Part shown: positions 24,504 through 30,784 of the stretch, in pieces
Position numbering within the stretch: position 1 is the first letter of the stretch
Layout: each line of letters starts with the position of its first letter
Origin: a virus
Length of the DNA stretch: 30,819 nucleotides
Reading direction: 5' to 3' (one strand)
Virus record (IMG/VR): IMGVR_UViG_3300035659_000847
Span: 1-30,819 of that record
Position numbers and translations under genes: made by a program
The notes under the pieces: generated by a model
Seen by the model: the letters and a program-made list of their open reading frames with translations, nothing else
Databases searched by the model: none
What the model was told of the DNA's origin: nothing

Positions 24504-24751
24504 CCAAATTTGCCAACAAGACGTTCTCGTCGCCGCCCAACAGCAAAGCGTACCGCGACAACTGGGACGCCGTGTTCGGCGACGAGAAGAACGCCTACGA
24601 AGCTCTTGCAGCGAAACTAGACAGCCCGCTCATTGCTGAAGACCTGACTTGCGCGCACTGCGGCGGTCCACGGCAACCGAATCCACCCTGGCCGCGAGGG
24701 TTCTGCCGCATCGAATGCGAGCGCGCGTTCTACCGCGCCCTCGGAGACTAG
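24500..24751 (+). CDS. Small zinc-finger protein
   Basis: GTG at 24500 overlaps the previous TGA. The 83-residue product has CAHCGG followed after about 15 residues by CRIEC, giving a treble-clef-like four-Cys site. Function unknown. It is the last rightward gene before the oppositely oriented endonuclease, with which its stop shares CTAG. Confidence 0.65.
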   Translation: MTKFANKTFSSPPNSKAYRDNWDAVFGDEKNAYEALAAKLDSPLIAEDLTCAHCGGPRQPNPPWPRGFCRIECERAFYRALGD

Positions 24752-25461
24752 CGGCGTTGGCGATCCTGTCGTAGCCACCAGAAGCTCGTCACACTGTCGA
24801 GCGACGCCGGATTGACGATTCCTCGTGACGCTGCTTGCCGGGTACCGTCTTCAGACAGATCGAACAGCGTCGCCAACTCGCGATACCCGTACGACCATCG
24901 ACTGCGGCGTGTGGATCGAATGTGGACGTCGGCCGGCACCGCAAGGTTGTCCGGGTGGTTGTTCCACGTATTCTGGTCGACGTGCTCGACAGCGCCTGAG
25001 CCGATCACACCGAAGATCACGCAGCAGATCGGTGTGTACTCGCGACCCGTCCAGAGCACGAAGTGGTCGTCGATGATCTTTGCGAACGGCTGGAACGACC
25101 CGCCGTGAGGTGTGCAGAGCCCCGGTTCCATCATCGTGGCCAGGCAGCCTGGGTAACCGCAGCGGTACAGATCAAACCGTGGCCAGCGTCCTCGCCACTC
25201 CTTCAATGTCGCCGTACCCGTAAGCACCTGGACGGCTTCGTCGTCGGTGAGTTTCTGCGAACGGCGCGTCAACGCCTCGGTGATGTACAGCGCGGCCGCG
25301 CGCGCATCGGTTGACGTTCGCAGTTTCGAGCGTGTCGTCGACGGAGCCTCAACGGCCGCTACCGCGAGATCATCGAACGTGAACAGTCGACTGGGACCCC
25401 GTTCACGGTGCCGGTGCTTGAACACCTTGCGCGGATTTTCGCGTGGTTTGAGGGCTGGCAT
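24748..25461 (-). CDS. HNH homing-endonuclease-like protein
   Basis: The 237-residue protein carries an HNH/NUMOD-type nuclease region: AVEHVDQNTWNNHPDNLAVP (157-176) with H160, N168 and N172 as in phage HNH_3 homing enzymes. Upstream is a Cys/His site (C101, C106, C116, H119) likely to hold zinc. The C-terminus (RELATLFDLSEDGTRQAASRG) looks like a DNA-recognition helix-turn-helix. It lies on the opposite strand within otherwise rightward genes and overlaps the preceding gene tail to tail by 4 bases, as expected for a free-standing mobile endonuclease. The N-terminal 20 residues are basic. No intron or intein remnants are evident at its edges. Confidence 0.75.
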   Translation of the reverse strand: MPALKPRENPRKVFKHRHRERGPSRLFTFDDLAVAAVEAPSTTRSKLRTSTDARAAALYITEALTRRSQKLTDDEAVQVLTGTATLKEWRGRWPRFDLYRCGYPGCLATMMEPGLCTPHGGSFQPFAKIIDDHFVLWTGREYTPICCVIFGVIGSGAVEHVDQNTWNNHPDNLAVPADVHIRSTRRSRWSYGYRELATLFDLSEDGTRQAASRGIVNPASLDSVTSFWWLRQDRQRR

Positions 25462-25514
25462 CGTTGGCGGGCTACGAGTGTAGCTTCAATCGTGGTGATT
25501 AGGGGCAGAGCAGC
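25462..25514. promoter_or_regulatory. Divergent spacer between endonuclease and basic-protein cassette
   Basis: Only 53 bases lie between the leftward endonuclease start and the rightward cassette. It should contain promoters for at least the cassette, but no confident -35/-10 pair is visible. TTAGGGG at 25499-25505 is the ribosome binding site of the next gene. Confidence 0.35.
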
Positions 25515-25637
25515 ATGACGACGATCGCGGCAGCGATCATCTTGACGTCGGCGATCGCTCGTGGGATCTTCTTTAGCGAAACACCCATCGAGAAGGCGTC
25601 GCCGACTTGGGGGATCAACTTCCAGAAAGAAGAATGA
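25515..25637 (+). CDS. 40-residue putative membrane or signal peptide-like protein
   Basis: ATG at 25515 follows TTAGGGG by 9 bases. The product (begins MTTIAAAIILTSAIARGIFF) has a hydrophobic N-terminal segment and a polar tail ending NFQKEE. It could be a single-pass membrane peptide. Its TGA overlaps the ATG of the next gene, so the two are coupled. No homology recognised. Confidence 0.5.
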   Translation: MTTIAAAIILTSAIARGIFFSETPIEKASPTWGINFQKEE

Positions 25638-25834
25638 ACATGGAAACCGCAACTCTGGGCGACGGTCTCGGCAAGCGTCGTCGCCGTCGTCGCAAGCACA
25701 TGGGCGCGCTGCCCACCCTCGTCGGTCGTCGTCGCCGCAAGGGCGCACGGAAGGGTCGCAAGATCTGCATCCGTACGGCCGCCGGCAAGAAGGCCTGCGG
25801 CGTCCGCTGGCGCAAGCGCTCGAAGAAGCGCTAG
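25634..25834 (+). CDS. Arg/Lys-rich small basic protein, nucleoid-like
   Basis: The 66-residue product has nearly half of its residues as Arg or Lys, in blocks such as KRRRRRRKH, RRRRKGARKGRK and RWRKRSKKR, with two Cys about 10 apart (KICIRTAAGKKACG). Such composition points to binding of DNA or RNA, as in DNA-condensing proteins, but no specific family is recognised. ATG at 25634 overlaps the previous stop; AGAAAGAAG serves as ribosome binding site. It is followed by two hairpins, so it may end a transcript. Confidence 0.65.
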   Translation: MNMETATLGDGLGKRRRRRRKHMGALPTLVGRRRRKGARKGRKICIRTAAGKKACGVRWRKRSKKR

Positions 25835-25836
25835 CT

Positions 25837-25854
25837 CTAGCGCGCGAGCGCTAG
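25837..25854. terminator. GC-rich hairpin, copy of the 12413 element
   Basis: Stem CTAGCGC / GCGCTAG with GCGA loop, 2 bases after the stop. Identical stem and near-identical loop (GTGA) to the element after the DUF669 gene at 12413-12430. Confidence 0.5.
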
Positions 25855-25863
25855 TTCCAGGTG

Positions 25864-25896
25864 AAGGCCACGTGCGATAGCATCGTACGTGGCCTT
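25864..25896 (+). terminator. Strong hairpin, likely terminator
   Basis: AAGGCCACGT pairs perfectly with ACGTGGCCTT; inside it a G-U pair and CGAT/ATCG extend the stem to 15 pairs around a 3-base AGC loop. The following TGTGCTT is only modestly T rich. It separates the 66-residue gene from the next cassette and lies 35 bases before the next start. Confidence 0.6.
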
Positions 25897-25931
25897 TGTG
25901 CTTCCAGTGCTGGTAGTAGAAGGAGACGACG

Positions 25932-26243
25932 ATGGCTCGACGAAAAAAGACGCGTTGCAAGCTGAAGGGCGGATGCTCCTACGGGCCCCGTACCCGCAAG
26001 CGCAAGCAACTCGGCGTCAAGCACACGACGCAGCGTGAACTGCTCGCGCAGTACGCGCGCGACGCCGGTCTCTTCGTCGCGTCGTGGTCGCCAGGCGATG
26101 GCGTCACGCGCTATCGGTTCTTCGACAAGCCGGGCAACACCTACTTCGGCCCGCAGAACGGCATCTGCACGGAACTCGGCCTGAAGAAGGCTTGGAAGTT
26201 CCTGCAGACCGGCACGTGCTCGGTCACGCGGAGGCGGCGTTAG
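25932..26243 (+). CDS. Small basic Cys protein (cassette member B)
   Basis: 103 residues, strongly basic at both ends (MARRKKTRCKLKGGC and SVTRRRR), with four Cys. The middle (RELLAQYARDAGLFVASWSP and RYRFFDKPG) looks like a folded alpha/beta core followed by a helix ending in Cys (LKKAWKFLQTGTC). The ribosome binding site AAGGAG lies 8 bases before the ATG. Its stop directly abuts the next ATG. Function unknown. Confidence 0.68.
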   Translation: MARRKKTRCKLKGGCSYGPRTRKRKQLGVKHTTQRELLAQYARDAGLFVASWSPGDGVTRYRFFDKPGNTYFGPQNGICTELGLKKAWKFLQTGTCSVTRRRR

Positions 26244-26495
26244 ATGGCGACCTACCGTCTCAAGGTCTGGGTCGGACCCGTCAACGTCGTCGAGTGGGGC
26301 CGCAAGCTGCGCCGCGCCGGCCTGCGCGTTCCGACGACCGGCACCGAGCATCTCTACGTCGACGTCAAGGCCGAGAAGCAGCACGGCTGTGCCGGCGCCG
26401 AGCACAACATGCGCGCGGCGCTCATGCGCAAGTACAAGAAGGACTGGCGGCTTCATGCCAGCTCGTGTCAGCTGCGCGCAAAGAGGCAGCGCTGA
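26244..26495 (+). CDS. Small basic protein (cassette member C)
   Basis: 83 residues starting immediately after the previous TAG, with no spacer. The N-terminus, TYRLKVWVGPVNVVEWGRKL, and then EHLYVDVKAE suggest a small alpha/beta fold. His/Cys residues (QHGCAGAEH) and a basic tail (CQLRAKRQR) follow. No family is recognised. It is probably cotranslated with its neighbours. Confidence 0.65.
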   Translation: MATYRLKVWVGPVNVVEWGRKLRRAGLRVPTTGTEHLYVDVKAEKQHGCAGAEHNMRAALMRKYKKDWRLHASSCQLRAKRQR

Positions 26496-26497
26496 TC

Positions 26498-26731
26498 ATG
26501 GCGCGTCGTCTGACCTTCGAGGATCTGCCCGTTGGCGCGTGCTTCGCGTTCGAAGTCGCGTCGCCCGTGGCGACGCGTCGCAAGGTCGACACGCACCGCA
26601 CCGTCATCATCCCCGGCGGCAAGCGTCCGCTGGTCGTGCACGAGATCGACACGCCTGTCGTGACGAAGGCGTGCCCCACAAGTTTCGGACGGCGTCGTAA
26701 GCGCCGCAGCACCCAGAAGAGGAGCCGCTGA
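26498..26731 (+). CDS. Small basic protein (cassette member D)
   Basis: 77 residues beginning MARRLTFEDLPVGACFAFEV. The F-x-DL-x-x-G-x-x-F pattern recalls a common type of small phage beta-barrel protein, usually of unknown function. The tail FGRRRKRRSTQKRSR is highly basic. ATG lies 2 bases after the preceding TGA, in the repeated TGATCATGGC junction. Confidence 0.65.
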   Translation: MARRLTFEDLPVGACFAFEVASPVATRRKVDTHRTVIIPGGKRPLVVHEIDTPVVTKACPTSFGRRRKRRSTQKRSR

Positions 26732-26733
26732 TC

Positions 26734-27120
26734 ATGGCGAAGAAACCTTCCATCAACGCTGAGATCGATGCCGCCCAGCGTGCTTACGCGATGGCTGTCG
26801 ATCGCGGTGATCAACGCGAGAAGCGCCTACAGCAGCAGCGCATTACGCGCTTGATGAAGCGCCGTCGAAGAGGCGCGTTCGGTTCGTCCGATCGCTTCGT
26901 CGTCAGCGGCCCTGCGCACTGGAAGCGCAGCTTCCATGACTCGGAGTCTGCCGCGCTCGCGGCGGGGCACAAGTGTTCCAAGCAGTTCCCGAACGCGATC
27001 TGCAAGGTCACGCACGGGCTACCGGGGATGCAGAAGACCATCGCCGAGTGCAACCGCAACGAGTGCTATCGCGTTGCGGGCCTCGGCAAGCGCAAGCGCC
27101 GTCGGAAGGCGCGGAGGTAG
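26734..27120 (+). CDS. Small basic Cys protein (cassette member E)
   Basis: 128 residues: a helical, charged N-terminal half (AQRAYAMAVDRGDQREKRLQ, then RLMKRRRRGAF) and a C-terminal half with four Cys (HKCSKQF, AICKV, AECNRNECYR). It ends GLGKRKRRRKARR. The phrase SFHDSESAALAAGHKC resembles parts of members G, I and K. Junction TGATCATGGC precedes the start. Confidence 0.65.
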   Translation: MAKKPSINAEIDAAQRAYAMAVDRGDQREKRLQQQRITRLMKRRRRGAFGSSDRFVVSGPAHWKRSFHDSESAALAAGHKCSKQFPNAICKVTHGLPGMQKTIAECNRNECYRVAGLGKRKRRRKARR

Positions 27121-27122
27121 TC

Positions 27123-27440
27123 ATGGCGAAACGACGCAAGAGCCTCGGCAGCTCCCCTGCGATCCACACGCAGCAGGCCGCCAAAGCATCCGACGACATC
27201 CAGTACGCTGCCGTGCTGACGACCAACAAGGCGCGCAACGGGCGATGCACGGCCGCGACGGTGGCTTACGCCGAGATGCAGCAGGCAATCGGTCGCTTCG
27301 ACGCGCACAACCGCTCGGGCGGCAAGGCCTGGAAGCCGCAGTCGGCGATCACCCTCGCCGCGGACGCGTACAACCAGCATTGCGTGCGCGAGAGCGCGAC
27401 GGTCAGCGGCCGTCGTCGCCGCCGAAAGGCACGGCGCTAG
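27123..27440 (+). CDS. Small basic protein (cassette member F)
   Basis: 105 residues with a basic N-terminus (MAKRRKSLG), a helical middle (AAKASDDIQYAAVL, VAYAEMQQAIGRF) and the same kind of tail as member E (GRRRRRKARR). Two Cys. The start follows the repeated junction TAGTCATGGCG. No family is recognised. Confidence 0.65.
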   Translation: MAKRRKSLGSSPAIHTQQAAKASDDIQYAAVLTTNKARNGRCTAATVAYAEMQQAIGRFDAHNRSGGKAWKPQSAITLAADAYNQHCVRESATVSGRRRRRKARR

Positions 27441-27442
27441 TC

Positions 27443-27772
27443 ATGGCGAAAGCACTCCGCAGCGCAGCACGTGATCGTTACCGGCATCGCGCCGTGCGCG
27501 ACAAGCTGACAACTGCGCTCAAAGCATCGGCGCGCCGTGCCAGGCTACCCAAGAACGCCGTGCGTGTGAGCGTCGCAGGACCGCTCCTGGTGACCAACAA
27601 CGGCAAGTGCTCAGCCGCGGTCGTCCATTCGCTCAAGGGCGGCCAGTTCGCGGTGCAGCCGCGCTTCGGCGTGCATCGCGATCGCAAGCTCTACAAGACG
27701 CCCAAGGCCGCAGCAACGGCTGCCACGAAGCTCGTGAAGCAGTGCCGCATCGACCTCAAGAGGAGTCGCTAG
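27443..27772 (+). CDS. Small basic Cys protein (cassette member G)
   Basis: 109 residues. A very basic N-terminal helix region (ALRSAARDRYRHRAVRDKL) precedes strands (VRVSVAGPLLVT). The segment LYKTPKAAATAATKLVKQC then resembles TTPAEAVKQANAAC in the 29396 gene. It ends CRIDLKRSR. The start follows TAGTCATGGCG. No family is recognised. Confidence 0.65.
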   Translation: MAKALRSAARDRYRHRAVRDKLTTALKASARRARLPKNAVRVSVAGPLLVTNNGKCSAAVVHSLKGGQFAVQPRFGVHRDRKLYKTPKAAATAATKLVKQCRIDLKRSR

Positions 27773-27774
27773 TC

Positions 27775-28032
27775 ATGGCCGCACGCTACAAGCCCACGCC
27801 ACGGTCGATCTGCAAGGTAGGTACCGTTGCGCACAACCGTTCGTTCACGGCACACGAACTGCGTGAGTACGTGCAGGTCGCGGACCGCAAGCAGATGTTA
27901 CGCTGGCTCAAGCGTCACAAGTTGATCGCATGGGCGGCGACAGGTGGCCCCGGTCCCGAGCGCTACCACCCGACGGCGAAAGGCCGACGCATGATCGAGA
28001 AAGCGTGTCGCAGCGCGAAAGCTCAGAGGTAA
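27775..28032 (+). CDS. Small winged-helix-like protein (cassette member H)
   Basis: 85 residues. SFTAHELREYVQVADRKQMLRW followed by LKRHKLIAWAAT and YHPTAKGRRMIEKA has the pattern of a winged helix: helix-turn-helix, then a wing, then a T-x-K/x-G helix as in many small DNA-binding regulators. A basic tail ends AKAQR. The start follows TAGTCATGGCC, the same junction as its neighbours. It could regulate the cassette or bind DNA structurally. Confidence 0.68.
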   Translation: MAARYKPTPRSICKVGTVAHNRSFTAHELREYVQVADRKQMLRWLKRHKLIAWAATGGPGPERYHPTAKGRRMIEKACRSAKAQR

Positions 28033-28034
28033 CC

Positions 28035-29384
28035 ATGGCCGCCATCATCCCGCATCTCGAAGTCACTGAAGACATCACGCCGATCGAGCGCGCCTACGAC
28101 ATGTGCGTCGGTTCGCTAGACGGTGACGAGTTCGGTGAAGATCATCCTGCGTGTCCTGCACCACAGGCTGTTCTCTCCGACGCGCATGCCGGCCTGCTTG
28201 GGCTGGTCTTCGTGCGCGAGGCCGTGTTCGAGAGCTTGCAGGACCTGCAGTTCACCGTGCACCCCGGCAACATCAAGGACAAGGACACCAGGAACGTCTA
28301 CCTCGTTCTCGATCGGCCAATCGGTCCCGGTCCCGCATGGAATCCAGCGACGGATCCCAACGTCCAACAGTACAAGCTCCTGTCATGGACATCGAAGATG
28401 AACGCCCCGAGCTGGAGCATCCCCGCAGGCGCGCCCCAGATCGGTGGTGCATGCCCCGGTGCCATCGCGGGACAGTCGATCGCACCGCCCGGAGATCGCA
28501 GAGCGAATGCGCGGTTGGTCAACATCGGCCTCAAGCGTCCGCAGAGCACGCCCGTCAATCTCGCGCTGGCGATCTGCGAGCAGTGCTACGCGACCGGCGG
28601 GCAGTACTCGACGGGTCAGGTCCAGTTCGCTCAGACGCTGCGTTACTTGTGGGTGCGTCAAGCGATCGACTTCGAAGTACCTGCACCTGACGGTAGTCGG
28701 TCAACCGCGTTCATCGAGACGATGGTCTACGCGATCAACAACGTCGACTACCTGCTCAATGGCGGCACCGTCAAAGAGGAGCAGGCCATCACCAACCCCG
28801 AGACGGGTGAGATCACGATCGTCGAACAGGTGCAACCACTGCCACCTGAGCCAACAGGTCGACGGTTCTTCCGCATCCATGACTCAGGAGATTTCTTCAG
28901 CCCAAAGTACCTGAAGCAGTGGAAGCAGATCGCAGATCGGCTACCGGACATCACGTTCTGGGCGCCGTCGCGGATCTGGGCCACGAGCTGGGGCATTGAT
29001 CTTGTCAATGAGATCAATGCGCCGCACGCGCGCAGCGCCAACAACCTGATCATCCGTCCAAGCGCGTACGAAGTGAACGCAGCTGGTCCGGAGAATCTCG
29101 GTCCCGGTTGGGCAGGTGCGACGACGGTTCTGCAAGTCGAACAGAACCTCGGCATGGAACCCGAGCTGGAGCAGTACGTCTACGATCGCGCGAAGCGGTT
29201 CCCGCCGAAGATGACCGGCCCCGACCTGCGCTACACGTGGAACTGTCAGGCGTACGCGACGGACGACAAGGGCCACACGTGCCGCAAAGCTGTTGCCCCG
29301 CCGGGTCTCGGTGGACCTGACGGCAAAGGCTGTCGCGCGTGCTGGATCGCCCCGAACGAGATCGTCAACTACTCGTTGCACTGA
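28035..29384 (+). CDS. GP88-family phage protein
   Basis: The 449-residue protein matches the phage GP88 family. Signatures are SWSIPAGAPQIGGACPGA (126-143), the LAICEQCYA Cys pair (C181, C184), RIHDSGDFFSPKYLKQW (280-296), and IADRLPDITFWAPSR. The C-terminus has C404, C416 and CRAC (C433, C436). Family members are usually shorter; here a Glu/Pro-rich insert (about 215-275) and an N-terminal extension of over 100 residues are added. The Cys pattern suggests a metal or Fe-S site, but the family's biochemical role is not established. ATG at 28035 lies 2 bases after the previous stop in a run of coupled genes. It is the only large protein in the cassette. Confidence 0.8.
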   Translation: MAAIIPHLEVTEDITPIERAYDMCVGSLDGDEFGEDHPACPAPQAVLSDAHAGLLGLVFVREAVFESLQDLQFTVHPGNIKDKDTRNVYLVLDRPIGPGPAWNPATDPNVQQYKLLSWTSKMNAPSWSIPAGAPQIGGACPGAIAGQSIAPPGDRRANARLVNIGLKRPQSTPVNLALAICEQCYATGGQYSTGQVQFAQTLRYLWVRQAIDFEVPAPDGSRSTAFIETMVYAINNVDYLLNGGTVKEEQAITNPETGEITIVEQVQPLPPEPTGRRFFRIHDSGDFFSPKYLKQWKQIADRLPDITFWAPSRIWATSWGIDLVNEINAPHARSANNLIIRPSAYEVNAAGPENLGPGWAGATTVLQVEQNLGMEPELEQYVYDRAKRFPPKMTGPDLRYTWNCQAYATDDKGHTCRKAVAPPGLGGPDGKGCRACWIAPNEIVNYSLH

Positions 29385-29395
29385 AGGAGTCCACC

Positions 29396-29974
29396 GTGGC
29401 GAAAGAAAAGAAAACCCCCAAGGCAAAGCTCGATACGTCCAGCGTGCCGTGTCTGCGCGTCGTCGTTGGTGGCAAGCCCGGCAAGACAGGTCAGACCGAC
29501 GCCAAGGCCTGTGCGATCGTCGGCGAACGCCGTGGCGGGGAAGGCGGTTGGGATCTCGCGCGGGAGTACCGTTCGACGAGCAAGACCGTCGACGCTGTCG
29601 ACGGCAAGAACTGCGGCGAGACTATCGTCAAGTCGGGCAAGGACAAGGGCAAGAAGAAGATCAAGAAGTGCCCCAAGCCGTGCGCAGGCGCGCTCAAGCG
29701 CAAGGGCTGCCCCGTACAGCTCGCGTTCGATCAGGGTCAGCCGTTCTTACGGTTCTGTACCACCGAGAAACAGGCAGGCTTTCGCGTCGACGTGACTACC
29801 CCGGCCGAAGCAGTCAAGCAGGCCAACGCGGCGTGTGCGGTTTGGCGCCGTGACGGTCACGCCGTCCCCGTGCCACCAAAGAAGGGCAAGCCGCAGCCCG
29901 ACCGCTGGGTGGGCAGCTTCGCGAAGCACTTTCCACTCGATACGCCGCTGCGCGGCGGCAGCCGTAGCAAGTAA
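29396..29974 (+). CDS. Lys/Cys-rich basic protein (cassette member I)
   Basis: 192 residues with a GTG start and AAGGAG 8 bases upstream. It has eight Cys (19, 39, 73, 92, 96, 105, 121, 147), including KCPKPCAG, and Lys-rich stretches (KSGKDKGKKKIKKC). A segment FCTTEKQAGFRVDVTTPAEA then a helix to AACAVW resembles other cassette members. No family is recognised. It could be a zinc- or nucleic-acid-binding protein. Confidence 0.65.
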   Translation: MAKEKKTPKAKLDTSSVPCLRVVVGGKPGKTGQTDAKACAIVGERRGGEGGWDLAREYRSTSKTVDAVDGKNCGETIVKSGKDKGKKKIKKCPKPCAGALKRKGCPVQLAFDQGQPFLRFCTTEKQAGFRVDVTTPAEAVKQANAACAVWRRDGHAVPVPPKKGKPQPDRWVGSFAKHFPLDTPLRGGSRSK

Positions 29975-29975
29975 C

Positions 29976-29991
29976 GATCGCGTCCGCGATC
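29976..29991. terminator. Palindromic hairpin after member I
   Basis: GATCGCG / CGCGATC arms around TC, 1 base after the stop codon. It is a short GC stem without a T-run, similar in placement to the hairpins at 12413, 25837 and 30769. Confidence 0.45.
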
Positions 29992-30025
29992 ATGGTACGT
30001 TAGAGCACCCGAGGAGCCGACCCCA

Positions 30026-30460
30026 ATGCCCCATGTCTTCACACTCGAAGGTCCGGACCTCAGCGCGATGCCGACGTTCTCGTACCCGCCAGCTGGCTCG
30101 CCGCTCGCGCCAAGTCAGTCGATCGTTGGACCCACGCGTGTCGCGACCATGGTGTTCGGTCCCGGCGGCACGCCCGTCATGTACCGGCGGCGGTTTCCCG
30201 CGCGGGGTCCCGTCTGTGACTACTGCGACCCGAACTACTTCACCGTCGCCGATGGAGGCCAGCAAATGATCCCATACCAACGTCAGCAGTTCGGTGACGC
30301 AACCGACTTCCTGGACAAGCAGACGCCGCTCGTGGCGGGCTTGATGATCCTCGGCGGCGCACTCGCAACGGGCATCGTGCTCGCAGCTGGTGGCGTCTGG
30401 CTGTACCGTCGCTCGGGTGAGCCGAAGCGCGCAACCGACGCGATGGACTCGGACTGGTAG
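30026..30460 (+). CDS. Single-pass membrane protein, hypothetical
   Basis: 144 residues. A proline-rich N-terminus is followed by a CDYC pair (64-67) and one hydrophobic segment, LVAGLMILGGALATGIVLAA (102-121), with Arg-Arg after it (YRRS). The acidic tail ends DSDW. The orientation of charges suggests the N-terminus is outside and the tail in the cytoplasm. GAGGAG precedes the ATG. It could be virion or host-membrane associated; no family is recognised. Confidence 0.65.
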   Translation: MPHVFTLEGPDLSAMPTFSYPPAGSPLAPSQSIVGPTRVATMVFGPGGTPVMYRRRFPARGPVCDYCDPNYFTVADGGQQMIPYQRQQFGDATDFLDKQTPLVAGLMILGGALATGIVLAAGGVWLYRRSGEPKRATDAMDSDW

Positions 30461-30464
30461 CGTC

Positions 30465-30770
30465 GTGGCGCGCAACGCCGGCCACATCTCGCTGATCATC
30501 AAGGGGCCACGTAAGAGCGCGACGCGCGCGGCTCAACGTCACGGCCTCAACCTGTCGTCGTGTCGCGACGTCGGCTCACGTGCCGGTGCAGGTGAAGCAC
30601 AGTGCTACACGCCGTGTACGCCGTCCACGAACAAGAAGATCGTCGAATGGTTTTCGGAGCGCTCACGTTTGAAGGCCGCACGCGGGTTCCCGCCGGGGAC
30701 GCTGCTTTACCACGGCGCGTTCTGCGAGACGAAGAACCTTGGCAAGCGCGCGCACAAGCGCCGTCGTTGA
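30465..30770 (+). CDS. Small basic Cys protein (cassette member K)
   Basis: 101 residues with GTG at 30465, 4 bases after the previous stop. The N-terminus HISLIIKGPRKSATRAAQRHG then LNLSSC has a strand-helix-Cys pattern like other cassette members. Further Cys lie in CYTPC and FCETK, and the tail is GKRAHKRRR. No family is recognised. Confidence 0.6.
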   Translation: MARNAGHISLIIKGPRKSATRAAQRHGLNLSSCRDVGSRAGAGEAQCYTPCTPSTNKKIVEWFSERSRLKAARGFPPGTLLYHGAFCETKNLGKRAHKRRR

Positions 30771-30784
30771 TCGCGCGCGCGATC
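30769..30784. terminator. Perfect 16-bp palindrome at end of member K
   Basis: GATCGCGCGCGCGATC overlaps the last two bases of the TGA stop. It can fold as a hairpin or serve as a protein site. It contains two GATC sites. The final 35 bases of the window hold no recognisable feature. Confidence 0.5.

Noticed and set aside
30026-30460. Holin
   Set aside because: One membrane segment with a long proline-rich N-terminus and no neighbouring lysin; evidence is insufficient.
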